From: Halomonas urmiana
GTDB taxonomy: Bacteria > Pseudomonadota > Gammaproteobacteria > Pseudomonadales > Halomonadaceae
Reading direction: 5' to 3'
NCBI RefSeq assembly: GCF_005780185.1
Contig: NZ_VBUI01000001.1
Coordinates: 186,001-250,000, forward strand
DNA: 64,000 nucleotides
The notes under the pieces were generated by a model. That model searched no databases. It was not told the origin of the DNA and saw nothing but the letters and a program-made list of their open reading frames with translations. Positions 50,356-59,063 of the stretch are shown here, in pieces; position 1 is the first letter of the stretch; every line of letters starts with the position of its first letter. The translations under genes and the position numbers were made by a program.

Positions 50356-51108
50356 ATGCTCGATGCCTTCACCGCGCTGACCCGCGGCACCCGCCTGGTC
50401 TACTCCCCCGGCCTGCGCCGCTACGTATTCCTGCCGATACTCGTCAACCTGCTGGTCTACGGCACCATGCTCGGCTACGTGCTGGGCCACTTCGGCGGCT
50501 GGCTCGACGGCTGGATGGCGATGGTGCCCGAGTGGCTCTCCTGGCTCTCATGGCTGATCTGGCCACTGTTCGTGGTGAGCCTGGTGCTGATCGTCTTCTT
50601 CACCTTCACCCTGGTGACCCACCTGATCGCCGCGCCCTTCTACGGCTTCCTGGCGGCGCGGGTGGAGGTCGAGGTGACCGGGCGGCCCCCGCTGGACGAC
50701 CGGGGCCTTACGAAGACCGCCGTGGACGCCATGGCTCGCGAACTGGTCAAGCTGGCTTATATCCTGCCGCGCATGGCGCTGCTCTTCGTGCTGAGCTGGA
50801 TCCCGGTGCTCAACCTGATCGCGCCCCTGCTGTGGGCGGCCTTCACGGCCTGGATCATGGCGATCACCTACCTCGACTACCCGATGGACAACAACAAGGT
50901 CAGCTTTCGCGACATGCGCGCCCGGCTCGCCGCGCGCCGCTGGCCGACCCTGACCTACGGCGGCTGGGTGACCCTGATCACCTGGCTGCCGCTGGCCAAC
51001 CTCTTCCTGCTGCCCGGTGCCGTGGCCGCCGCGGTGCTGATGTGGGAGCGCCACTACCGGGGCATTGAGGCCGGCGCGGCACCTGGCGGGCCGCCTCAGG
51101 CGCGCTGA
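50356..51108 (+). CDS. cysZ: Sulfate transporter CysZ
   Basis: Sulfate/sulfite channel feeding cysteine synthesis; 250 aa (E. coli 253) with four to six hydrophobic segments. The start at 50356 lies 8 bases after TGAGGA; earlier in-frame GTG/ATG codons at 50335-50341 lie in the terminator tail. SPGLRRYVFLPILVNLLVYG, APFYGFLAARVE, and YLDYPMDNNKVSFRDMR match CysZ closely. Its 3' end overlaps the convergent phoR 3' end by 13 bases. Confidence 0.9.
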   Translation: MLDAFTALTRGTRLVYSPGLRRYVFLPILVNLLVYGTMLGYVLGHFGGWLDGWMAMVPEWLSWLSWLIWPLFVVSLVLIVFFTFTLVTHLIAAPFYGFLAARVEVEVTGRPPLDDRGLTKTAVDAMARELVKLAYILPRMALLFVLSWIPVLNLIAPLLWAAFTAWIMAITYLDYPMDNNKVSFRDMRARLAARRWPTLTYGGWVTLITWLPLANLFLLPGAVAAAVLMWERHYRGIEAGAAPGGPPQAR

Positions 51109-52409
51109 GCGTTCTCGATCGTGTCGCGCAGGCGCTCGGCGGGGAAGCGGCAGCGGAAGGTGGCGCCGCGGCCGGGACGCGAGTCGATCTCCAGCCGGGC
51201 GTCGTGGCGCAGCAGGACGTGCTTGACGATGGCCAGGCCCAGGCCGGTGCCGCCGGTGGCGGTGCTGCGGCCCTTGTCGACCCGGTAGAAGCGCTCGGTG
51301 AGGCGCGGCAGGTGCACCGGGTCGATGCCCTCGCCGTCGTCCTGCACCTCGAGGCAGGCACCGTCCCCCTGGGCCCGCCAGCGCAGCACGATATGACAGC
51401 CGTCGCCTGAGTAGCGCACGGCGTTGAAGGCCAGGTTGGAGAGCGCGCTGCGAACCTCCTTCTCGTTGCCGATCAGGGTCTTGGGTGCCTCGTCCTCCAC
51501 CGAGATGACGTGACGCCCGCCGGAGAGCGCGTCGGCATCGCGGCGCACCGCCTCGAGTAGCGTCGCCATGTCGAGCGGGCCATCGTGCCGGCCGCCTCGG
51601 TCGATCTCCAGGCGCGACAGCAGCAGCAGATCGTCGACCAGGTTCTGCATGCGCTCGGTCTGCGCCTGCATCGCCGACAGTCCGCGGCCCAGCCGGATCG
51701 GCAGCTGATCGGCCATGTCCGTGTAGGTCTCCAGGTAGCCGGCCAGCACCGTCAGCGGCGTGCGCAGCTCGTGGGAGACGTTGGCCACGAAGTCGCGGCG
51801 CATCTGCTCCAGGCGATGCAGGCGGGTGATGTCGCGCGCCATCACCAGGCGCTCGTCGTCGCCATAGAGGGTGATCTGGAACTGCAGGATCTGCGACTCG
51901 TCGATGGGCGAGGCGAGGGTCAGCGGTTCCCGGTAGTCGCGGCCGTGGAAGTAGTCGACGAAGCGCGGGTCGCGCAGCAGGTTGGTGATGTGCTGGCCGC
52001 GGTCCTGGTGGGGCTGGAAACCGAGCATCTGCTCAGCGGCGCTGTTCCACCACTCTAGGTCGCCGTGGCGGTCGAGCATCACCACGCTGTCGCGCATCGC
52101 CTCCGAGGACTCCTGGATGCGTTGCAGGGTCGCGCGCAGGCGCTGCTGGGTGAGGCGCTGGCTCTTCTGGTAGCGATAGAGGCGATCGAAGAGCTCGCCC
52201 CACAGGCCGCTGGCGGCGGGCGGCTCCTCCTGGGGGCGGTGGGTCAGCCACTGGTAGAGGGCGTGGAGCTGGCGCAGGTGGAAGGCCAGACAGAGTGCGA
52301 GGCCGGCGGCGATGCCGGTCGGGATGGCGCCGAAGGGCCAGCCGAGCAAGGCGCCGGCGGCGACCAGGGCCGCCAGGCGCCCGCCCTCGCGTTTCCACAG
52401 GCGACCCAC
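51096..52409 (-). CDS. phoR: Phosphate regulon sensor histidine kinase PhoR
   Basis: Autophosphorylates and controls PhoB under Pst/PhoU input; about 437 aa (E. coli 431). N-terminal membrane helices (about 12-50), a linker, a PAS domain (about 95-200; DSVVMLDRHGDLEWWNSAA), HisKA with the phospho-acceptor in FVANVSHELRTPLT, and HATPase_c with NLAFNAVRYS, VQDDGEGIDP and GTGLGLAIVKH. The GTG at 52409, just after the phoB stop (TGACGTG), is preferred; an ATG at 52445 would overlap phoB by 35 bases. Confidence 0.94.
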   Translation of the reverse strand: MGRLWKREGGRLAALVAAGALLGWPFGAIPTGIAAGLALCLAFHLRQLHALYQWLTHRPQEEPPAASGLWGELFDRLYRYQKSQRLTQQRLRATLQRIQESSEAMRDSVVMLDRHGDLEWWNSAAEQMLGFQPHQDRGQHITNLLRDPRFVDYFHGRDYREPLTLASPIDESQILQFQITLYGDDERLVMARDITRLHRLEQMRRDFVANVSHELRTPLTVLAGYLETYTDMADQLPIRLGRGLSAMQAQTERMQNLVDDLLLLSRLEIDRGGRHDGPLDMATLLEAVRRDADALSGGRHVISVEDEAPKTLIGNEKEVRSALSNLAFNAVRYSGDGCHIVLRWRAQGDGACLEVQDDGEGIDPVHLPRLTERFYRVDKGRSTATGGTGLGLAIVKHVLLRHDARLEIDSRPGRGATFRCRFPAERLRDTIENAQRA

Positions 52410-52410
52410 G

Positions 52411-53100
52411 TCAGCCCTTGGCGGAGAACCGGTAACCGGTGCCACGGACGGTCTGGATCAGCTGCTGGTGGGGCTCGCCCAGCGCCTTGCGCAGGCGGCG
52501 GATGTGTACGTCCACGGTGCGCTCCTCGACATAGACGTTGCCGCCCCACACCTGGTCGAGCAGCTGGCCGCGGGTGTAGGCGCGTTCCTGATGGGTCATG
52601 AAGAACTGCAGCAGGCGGTACTCGGTGGGCCCCATCTCAAGCGACTGGCCGTCGACGCTGACCCGATGGCTGACCGGGTCGAGCACCAGGCCGTCGATCT
52701 CCACCGCGTCCTCGATGCCCTGGGGGGTGGCGCGGCGCAGCACGGCCTTGAGGCGCGCCACCAGCTCCCGCGGCGAGAAGGGCTTGGTGATGTAGTCGTC
52801 GGCCCCGGCTTCGAGCCCCTGGATCTTGTTGTCCTCCTCGCCCTTGGCGGTGAGCATGATGATCGGCAGTTCCGCGGTGGCCTCGTCACGCTTGAGGCGG
52901 CGGGCCAGTTCGATGCCGCTGGTGCCGGGCATCATCCAGTCGAGCAGCACCAGATCGGGCTGGTGATCGACCACCATGGCGTGGGCCGCCTGGGCACTGT
53001 CCGCCTCGAGGACGCGATAGTCGGCCATCTCCAGCGCCACCGCGATCATCTCGCGGATCGGCGCCTCATCGTCGACGATCAGTATGGTCTTGGCGCTCAT
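52411..53100 (-). CDS. phoB: Phosphate regulon response regulator PhoB
   Basis: OmpR-type transcription activator; 229 aa, same length as E. coli. Receiver domain with the acidic pair in [14 protein letters not shown], phospho-Asp in [16 protein letters not shown] (about residue 54), Lys in [11 protein letters not shown]; winged-helix domain (about 130-229) with [21 protein letters not shown] Pho box lies about 50 bases upstream, suggesting autoregulation. Confidence 0.97.
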   Translation of the reverse strand: MSAKTILIVDDEAPIREMIAVALEMADYRVLEADSAQAAHAMVVDHQPDLVLLDWMMPGTSGIELARRLKRDEATAELPIIMLTAKGEEDNKIQGLEAGADDYITKPFSPRELVARLKAVLRRATPQGIEDAVEIDGLVLDPVSHRVSVDGQSLEMGPTEYRLLQFFMTHQERAYTRGQLLDQVWGGNVYVEERTVDVHIRRLRKALGEPHQQLIQTVRGTGYRFSAKG

Positions 53101-53135
53101 CCCGAAGCCTCATGGTCTATGGCAGGTCGATGACG

Positions 53136-53169
53136 ATGACAACACGTCATGATGACAATAGCGTGACAC
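53136..53169 (-). promoter_or_regulatory. Pho box upstream of phoB
   Basis: On the minus strand GTGTCAC (53169-53163), GCTA, TTGTCAT (53158-53152) form two half-sites in 11-base register, with a further TTGTCAT at 53142-53136. Two to three bases differ from the CTGTCAT consensus. Confidence 0.6.
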
Positions 53170-53187
53170 CCGGGGCCTGTCGCCCGC

Positions 53188-54084
53188 TCAGCCGCCCGGC
53201 CCCGCCGGCCACAGCGAGAGGGCGATACCGGCGAAGGCCACCAGCCCCGACCAGTGATTGTTGAGGAAGGCCTGGAAGCAGCGCTCCCGATCGCGCTCGC
53301 GGATCAGCCGCTGCTGGTGCACGAAGGTCGCCGCCATGGCCGCGAGCCCCACCCAGAAGAAGCCGCCGAGGCCGAGCAGCCCCCCGGCCCAGGCCAGCAG
53401 CGCCAGGGTCAGGCCCTGCAGCAAGCCGATCATTAGCCGGTCGGCGCGGCCGAACAGCACTGCGGTGGACTTGATGCCGATCCGCAGGTCGTCGTCGCGA
53501 TCGACCATGGCGTACTCGGTGTCGTAGGCCACCGTCCAGGCCACGTTGGCGGCGAACAGCAGCCAGGCCACCGGCGGCACCGTGCCCAGCACCGCCCCGA
53601 AGGCCATGGGGATCGCCCAGGAGAAGGCCACGCCGAGAAACGCCTGGGGCAGGTGGGTATAGCGCTTCATGAAGGGGTAGAGGGCGGCCAGCACTACGCC
53701 CACCACCGAGAGCATCACCGTGAAGAGGTTGGTGAAGCAGACCAGCACGAAGGCGGCCATCACCAGGATCGCGAAGAGCCCCTGGGCCTCCCCCTCGGCG
53801 ATGCGTCCGGTGGCCAGGGGGCGGTTTTTGGTGCGCTTGACGTGGCCGTCGAGGTGGCGGTCGGCGTAGTCGTTGACCACGCAGCCGGCGGCGCGCATCA
53901 GGTAGACCCCGGCGATGAAGATCAGCAGCACCCGGCGGCCGGGCAGCCCCTCGGCGGCGACCCACAGCGCCCACAGAGTGGGCCACATCAGCAGCCAGGT
54001 GCCGATGGGGCGGTCCAGCCGGGTTAGGTGCAGGAAGTCGGGCAGCCGGGCAAGTCCCTTGGGGCGCATCAGGGATCGATCCAT
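53188..54084 (-). CDS. ubiA: 4-hydroxybenzoate octaprenyltransferase UbiA
   Basis: Membrane prenyltransferase, second step of ubiquinone synthesis; 298 aa (E. coli 290), about nine helices. The first Asp-rich motif is [20 protein letters not shown] and the second [18 protein letters not shown]. Follows ubiC by 36 bases on the same strand, so the two form a ubiCA operon. Confidence 0.96.
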   Translation of the reverse strand: MDRSLMRPKGLARLPDFLHLTRLDRPIGTWLLMWPTLWALWVAAEGLPGRRVLLIFIAGVYLMRAAGCVVNDYADRHLDGHVKRTKNRPLATGRIAEGEAQGLFAILVMAAFVLVCFTNLFTVMLSVVGVVLAALYPFMKRYTHLPQAFLGVAFSWAIPMAFGAVLGTVPPVAWLLFAANVAWTVAYDTEYAMVDRDDDLRIGIKSTAVLFGRADRLMIGLLQGLTLALLAWAGGLLGLGGFFWVGLAAMAATFVHQQRLIRERDRERCFQAFLNNHWSGLVAFAGIALSLWPAGPGG

Positions 54085-54120
54085 CTGGGTCTCTCACTTA
54101 TGAAGACGTGCCGGCAGAGC

Positions 54121-54657
54121 CTAGCGTGAAGGGAGCTCGAGGTCATCCATCATGGTCGCAAGGAAGGACTCCTGGACCAGCACGGCGAAGCGCCGATGGC
54201 GAAACACCGAGCGGCGCGCCCAGGGGCCATCGGCGGCCTGGAAGGGCAGCGGGTCGGCGGTGACCTCCAGGGGCCCGCGGACCAGGTCGGGCTGGCGGAA
54301 TAGCCAGTGGCCCAGGGAGCGCTCGCCCAGCCGGTCGAGGCGCTGGCCGTGGAGCCCGTCCAGGGGCACCACCGAGCGGGCCATGACCCAGGGGCGCTCG
54401 TCCAGGCAGAGCGCCACCTCGCGCAGCCAGGCCAGTCGCCTCTGGGGCAGCCCCAGGGCCAGGGCCTCGTCGCGGTGGGGGCGGCCGAGGCGCTGATCGA
54501 GCAGGCGGACCCGGAAGGCGCGCGGGCCCCCGGCGGCGATCAGCCGGGCGGTGAGCGAGTCGCGGGACGCCACCCAACGCCACCAGTCGGGACTCATGGC
54601 GGGACGTGCCGCCGCCAGGGGACGCCAGCGTGGATCGCGTGCCGAGCCGTTGCTCAC
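54121..54657 (-). CDS. ubiC: Chorismate-pyruvate lyase UbiC
   Basis: Converts chorismate to 4-hydroxybenzoate and pyruvate, the first ubiquinone step; 178 aa (E. coli 165). The active-site arginine block REVALCLDERPWVMARSVVP and the C-terminal Glu in VQESFL are present, as is LGHWLFRQPD. Divergent from the flavoprotein gene downstream on the plus strand. Confidence 0.93.
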   Translation of the reverse strand: MSNGSARDPRWRPLAAARPAMSPDWWRWVASRDSLTARLIAAGGPRAFRVRLLDQRLGRPHRDEALALGLPQRRLAWLREVALCLDERPWVMARSVVPLDGLHGQRLDRLGERSLGHWLFRQPDLVRGPLEVTADPLPFQAADGPWARRSVFRHRRFAVLVQESFLATMMDDLELPSR

Positions 54658-54757
54658 CGTGTCTCTCCGCGTCGATTTCGAGGGCGGCTAGTGTACCATG
54701 TTGGATCGACACGCTTTTTCGTGATGGGCCGCCCGGGCCCCCGACTCGAGGAGTTCC

Positions 54758-55918
54758 ATGACCGCCCCCCTGACCATCGTCGGCTCCGGCATGGCGGGTC
54801 TCGGACTGCTACGTCAGCTGCGCCAGCTCGACCCCGCGCGACCGATGACCCTGATCACCGCCGACAGCGGCGACGACTACTCCAAGCCGCTGCTCTCCAC
54901 TGGCTTCGCCAAGCGCCTGCCGCCGTCGCGCCTGGCGGCGCGCTCGGCCCTCGAAGTGGCCGACGAGCTCGACGTCGTGGTGCGAACCCGGGCCCGGGTC
55001 GAGGCGATCCACCCCGCGGCCCGGACCCTGACGATCGGCGCCGAGACCCTGCCCTGGAGCGAGTTGGTGCTGGCCACCGGCGCGGCGCCGGCGTGGCCCT
55101 TCACGGTGTCCGAGGCCGTCGCCGAGCGCGTCTTAAGCGTCAACGACCTGGACGACTACCGCGCCTTCCATGCGGCCCTGGAGGCGCTCGGCCGGCCGGC
55201 ACGGGTGGCGGTCATCGGCATCGGCCTCGTGGGCTGCGAGTTCGCCAACGACCTCGCCGCGGGGGGGCACGCGGTGGAGCTGGTGGCCCCGGAACCGGCG
55301 CCCCTGCCGCGACTGATTCCCGAGGCCCTGGGCCACGCCTTGGGCGAGGCCTTCCGCGAGGCCGGCATGCGCCTGCACACCGGCCGCACCCTGGCCCGGC
55401 TCGAGGGCGAGGGTGAGGGGGTCGCGGTGGGCCTCGACGATGGCGCGTCGGTCTCGGCGGACCTGGTGCTGGTGGCCACAGGGCTCCGGCCGCGCACCGC
55501 GCTCGCCGCATCGGCCGGGCTCACGGTCAGCCAGAGGGGCATCCACACCGATCGCCGGCTGGCCACCTCGGCGCCCGGCATCCATGCCCTGGGCGACGTG
55601 GTCTGCGTCGACGGGGTCAGCGCCATGTACGTCCAGCCGCTGCTGGCCAGCGCCAAGGCCCTGGCGCGAACCCTGACCGGCACCCCCACCCCGGTGGCCT
55701 ACGGTCCCTGGCCGGTGCTGGTCAAGACGCCCCTGCTGCCGGTGGTCGCGCTGCCCCCCGCCCGCCCGCCGGCGCGCTGGCGCCTCGAGGGCGAGGGCCG
55801 TGACCTGACGGCGCTGGCCGAGGACGAGGAGGGCCGGCTGGTCGGCTTTGCGTTGACAGGGCGCTCAGTGCGTCGGAAAGTCGAACTGGCGCGAGCCGCG
55901 CCGCCGTTGCTAGGCTAG
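54758..55918 (+). CDS. FAD-dependent NAD(P)H oxidoreductase, rubredoxin-reductase-like
   Basis: Pyridine nucleotide-disulfide reductase fold; 386 aa. FAD motif IVGSGMAGLGLLRQL at the N-terminus, LVLATGAAPAWPF, NAD motif VAVIGIGLVGCEFANDLA (about 147-164), and the second FAD motif GIHALGDVVCV. The closest known family is AlkT/RubB rubredoxin reductase, which has the same length and the DDYSKPLLSTG block. In pseudomonads rubredoxin genes lie beside it; none is seen here. Partner and role are therefore open. Confidence 0.82.
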   Translation: MTAPLTIVGSGMAGLGLLRQLRQLDPARPMTLITADSGDDYSKPLLSTGFAKRLPPSRLAARSALEVADELDVVVRTRARVEAIHPAARTLTIGAETLPWSELVLATGAAPAWPFTVSEAVAERVLSVNDLDDYRAFHAALEALGRPARVAVIGIGLVGCEFANDLAAGGHAVELVAPEPAPLPRLIPEALGHALGEAFREAGMRLHTGRTLARLEGEGEGVAVGLDDGASVSADLVLVATGLRPRTALAASAGLTVSQRGIHTDRRLATSAPGIHALGDVVCVDGVSAMYVQPLLASAKALARTLTGTPTPVAYGPWPVLVKTPLLPVVALPPARPPARWRLEGEGRDLTALAEDEEGRLVGFALTGRSVRRKVELARAAPPLLG

Positions 55919-56133
55919 GCTCGTCAACCATCGGGCCGCTCGCGGTCATCGGGTCGCGGCGCCGGCGGCATTGCCGATCGCGCGATGCGCATCGCATCCC
56001 GCGGAGAGGATCGCTGCGCCATCGTCATGAGCACGATGGAGCCCAGGCGCGTGATGCGCTGACGGGGCGTATGAAATAATCATCCAGTCGGCGACGAATG
56101 CCGGCATTTCGATGCCAATATCAGGAGGGCTGT

Positions 56134-56409
56134 ATGCGCAAGCCAGAACTCGCCGCGGCGATTGCCGAGCGTGCGGATCTATCCAAGGACAAGGCCAGCC
56201 AGGTGCTCAACGTCATCCTCGACGAGATCACCGGGAGCGTGTCTCAGGGACAGGACGTTTCGCTGATCGGCTTCGGTACCTTTACCGTGCGCGAGCGTGC
56301 CGCGCGCACCGGCAAGAATCCCCAGACCGGCAAGCCGCTGACCATTCCGGCCAGCAAGACCGTCGCCTTCAAGCCAGGCAAGGGCCTCAAGGACGCCGTC
56401 GGCAAGTAA
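56134..56409 (+). CDS. DNA-binding protein HU
   Basis: Histone-like nucleoid protein; 91 aa (E. coli HU 90). The start at 56134 behind AGGAGGG gives MRKPELAAAIAERADLSK. The beta-arm region GTFTVRERAARTGKNPQTGKPL contains the DNA-intercalating Pro in KNPQTGK and the C-terminus AFKPGKGLKDAV is canonical. HU rather than IHF: it lacks the IHF-specific C-terminal extension. The 200 bases upstream hold no clear promoter. Confidence 0.95.
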   Translation: MRKPELAAAIAERADLSKDKASQVLNVILDEITGSVSQGQDVSLIGFGTFTVRERAARTGKNPQTGKPLTIPASKTVAFKPGKGLKDAVGK

Positions 56410-56478
56410 GGCGCTGCGGCCCGCTCACCCGCGGGCCGCGTGACGCTTCCCTTTCTTTTCTCCGGTTCCGGAGCCGAT

Positions 56479-56835
56479 ATGAAGCTGCGACTGATGCTGT
56501 GGCTGCTCGGGCTGATGCTCAAGCGCGCCCTGCGCCGCAAGGCGCGGTTCCGTGAACTGCTGGGCGAGATGCGCGGATTGGACTGGGGCATCGCCACCGA
56601 GGATCTGTCCATCGCCCGGCACTACCGCATGTCGCCCGGTGGCATCCGCGCGGGCCAGGGCCTGCCGGTGGATCTCGACCTCGAGCTGCGCTTCGTGGAC
56701 GAGGCCACGGCGCTGCGGGTCCTCAAGACGCCTACCCAGCAGGCCTTCCTCGACGGCATGATGGCCGGCACCGTGCGTCTGGTCGGCGACTCCGGCGACC
56801 TCAAGAAGCTGCAACGCCTGCTCAAGCACTTGTAA
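56479..56835 (+). CDS. SCP2-like small protein of unknown function
   Basis: 118 aa. The start at 56479 has GGAG 6 bases upstream. An amphipathic basic N-terminus (LRLMLWLLGLMLKRALRRKARF) is followed by a domain whose end, FLDGMMAGTVRLVGDSGDLKKL in part, resembles the lipid-binding SCP2 fold (small residues, then GD..DL.KL..LL). SCP2 proteins bind lipids; a ligand is not known here. It lies 69 bases after HU and is followed by the octamer array. Confidence 0.6.
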   Translation: MKLRLMLWLLGLMLKRALRRKARFRELLGEMRGLDWGIATEDLSIARHYRMSPGGIRAGQGLPVDLDLELRFVDEATALRVLKTPTQQAFLDGMMAGTVRLVGDSGDLKKLQRLLKHL

Positions 56836-56910
56836 GCACCGAGCTGAAAGCGCCGAGCGCCGAGCTACAAGCAACCCCCTTGTCGCCTGTCCCGTTGCCC
56901 TACACTGTGT

Positions 56911-56974
56911 GGCCGCTTGGCCGCTTGGCCGCTTGGCCGCTTGGCCGCTTGGCCGCTTGGCCGCTTGGCCGCTT
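56911..56974. repeat. Octanucleotide tandem array: 8 x GGCCGCTT
   Basis: Eight perfect 8-base units (64 bases) ending 7 bases before the recG stop codon. Upstream at about 56836-56875 is a degenerate AGC-rich motif (GCGCCGAGCGCCGAGCTACAAGC) like the one before the uvrD array. Confidence 0.97.
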
Positions 56975-56981
56975 GGCGCCG

Positions 56982-59063
56982 TTACACCTGCCCGTAGCGC
57001 CCCGCTTCCTCGCCCAGCCAGCGGCGGATCAGTGGTCGGCTGGCCTCGGGGTGCTGCGCCAGCAGGGCCTCGGCGAGGGGAGCGACGCGCTCCAGCAGGT
57101 CGGCATCGCGCTCCAGGTCGGCGATCTTCATCTGCGCGAGACCCGTCTGGCGGGTGCCCAGCACCTCGCCGGGCCCGCGGATCTCCAGGTCCTTCTCGGC
57201 GATGCGAAAGCCGTCGGTGGTCTCGCGCATCACCGCCAGCCGCTCCCGGGAGTGGGCCGAGAGCGGCGGATGGTAGAGCAGCACGCAGAAGCTCTCCACG
57301 GCCCCGCGCCCGACCCGGCCGCGCAGCTGGTGCAGCTGCGAGAGCCCCAGCCGCTCGGGGTTCTCGATGATCATCAGGCTGGCGTTGGGCACGTCGACCC
57401 CTACCTCGATCACCGTAGTGGCCACCAGCAGGTCCAGCTCGCCGGCCTTGAAGCGCTCCATCACCTCGGCCTTGTCGGCGGGCTTCATGCGCCCGTGGAC
57501 CAGGTCGATGGCGAGCTCCGGCAGGGTCTCGGTGAGCTCGTCCCGGGTCGCCTCGGCGGCCTGGCACTGCAGCGCCTCGGACTCCTCGATCAGCGTGCAG
57601 ACCCAGTAGGCCTGGCGCCCCTCGGCGCAGGCGTGGCGGATACGCGCCATCACCTCGGGGCGGCGCTCGTCGGGCATCACCACCGTCTTCACCGGGGTAC
57701 GGCCAGGGGGCAGCTCGTCGATGACCGAGACGTCCAGGTCGGCGTAGGCGCTCATCGCCAGGGTGCGCGGGATCGGCGTGGCAGTCATCACCAGCTGGTG
57801 GGGCGTGAGGCCGCCGGCCTCGCCCTTCTCGCGCAGCGCCAGGCGCTGGTGGACGCCGAAGCGGTGCTGCTCGTCGATGATGGCGAGCCCCAAGCGCTGG
57901 AAGTGCACGTCGCCCTGGAAGAGCGCGTGGGTGCCCACCACCATGCGTGCCCGGCCATCCTGGATCGCCGCCTTGGTGTCCAGGCGCGCCTTGCCCTTGA
58001 GCTTGCCCGAGAGCCAGGCCACCTCGATGCCCAGCGGCTCGAACCAGGCGCTGAAGGTGCGGTAGTGCTGCTCGGCGAGGATCTCGGTGGGGGCCATCAT
58101 CGCCGCCTGGCAGTCGGCGATGATGGCCGAGAGCGCCGCCATGGCGGCGACCACCGTCTTGCCCGAGCCCACGTCGCCCTGCACGAGACGCAGCATCGGC
58201 ACTTCCCGGGCCAGGTCGGCGGCGAGCTCGTCGAGCACCCGCCGCTGGGCGCCGGTCAGCGAGAAGGGCAGCTGGGTCAGGAAGCGGGCCTGCAGGCTGC
58301 GTCCGCCATGCAGCGCCGGGGCGCCGTCCTCCTGGATGCGCTGGCGCACCTCCTGGAGGCTGAGCCGATGCGCCAGCAGCTCCTCCAGGGCCAGGCGGCG
58401 ACGGGCGGGGTGGTGCCCGCCGGCCAGCTGTTCCGGGTCGGCCTCCGGCGGCGGCCGATGCAGGGTGTCCAGGCAGTGGTGCAGCGCGGGCAGGCCGAAA
58501 CGTTGGCGCAGCGGCTCGGGAATGCCGTCCGGCAGGGCGTCGGGGGCGGCGTCCAGGCGCGCCAGGGCCTGGTCGATCAGCGCCCGCAGGCGGGTCTGGT
58601 GCAGCCCCTCGGTGGCCGGGTAGATGGGCGTCAGGTGGTCTTCCACCGGAGCGTCGCCGCCGCCCAGCAGGCGATACTCCGGGTGGTAGAGTTCGAGCCC
58701 GGTGGCACCGGCGCGGGCCTCGCCGAAGGCGCGTATCCGGGCCCCGGCCTGGAACTGCTGCTGTTGGGCGGGAGAAAAGTGGAAGAAGCGCAGGCTGAGG
58801 ATGCCGGAGCCATCGCGCAGGCGCACCAGCAGGCTGCGCCGCCGTCCGTGTACCACTTCGCCGGCCACCACTTCGCCCTCGACCACCGCCTCATGACCGG
58901 CGCTCAGGGTGGCGATGGGCGTGATGCGGGTGCGGTCCTGATAGCGTAGCGGCAGGTGGAACAGCAGGTCGGTGACGCGTTCGATGCCCAGCCGGGCGAG
59001 CTTGCCGGCCAGCGCCTCGCCGACGCCCTTGAGGTCCGTGACGGGGGCATCGAGCTCGCTCAT
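56982..59063 (-). CDS. recG: ATP-dependent DNA helicase RecG
   Basis: Remodels stalled forks and branched DNA; 693 aa, exactly the E. coli length. N-terminal wedge/OB domain (about 60-150), Walker A GDVGSGKTVVAAMA (about 291), DEQH box IIDEQHRFGV, TATPIPRTLAMSAYADLD, and the C-terminal LEIRGPGEVLGTRQTG. Its start overlaps the oxyR stop by four bases, the oxyR-recG pairing found in pseudomonads. Confidence 0.97.
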   Translation of the reverse strand: MSELDAPVTDLKGVGEALAGKLARLGIERVTDLLFHLPLRYQDRTRITPIATLSAGHEAVVEGEVVAGEVVHGRRRSLLVRLRDGSGILSLRFFHFSPAQQQQFQAGARIRAFGEARAGATGLELYHPEYRLLGGGDAPVEDHLTPIYPATEGLHQTRLRALIDQALARLDAAPDALPDGIPEPLRQRFGLPALHHCLDTLHRPPPEADPEQLAGGHHPARRRLALEELLAHRLSLQEVRQRIQEDGAPALHGGRSLQARFLTQLPFSLTGAQRRVLDELAADLAREVPMLRLVQGDVGSGKTVVAAMAALSAIIADCQAAMMAPTEILAEQHYRTFSAWFEPLGIEVAWLSGKLKGKARLDTKAAIQDGRARMVVGTHALFQGDVHFQRLGLAIIDEQHRFGVHQRLALREKGEAGGLTPHQLVMTATPIPRTLAMSAYADLDVSVIDELPPGRTPVKTVVMPDERRPEVMARIRHACAEGRQAYWVCTLIEESEALQCQAAEATRDELTETLPELAIDLVHGRMKPADKAEVMERFKAGELDLLVATTVIEVGVDVPNASLMIIENPERLGLSQLHQLRGRVGRGAVESFCVLLYHPPLSAHSRERLAVMRETTDGFRIAEKDLEIRGPGEVLGTRQTGLAQMKIADLERDADLLERVAPLAEALLAQHPEASRPLIRRWLGEEAGRYGQV

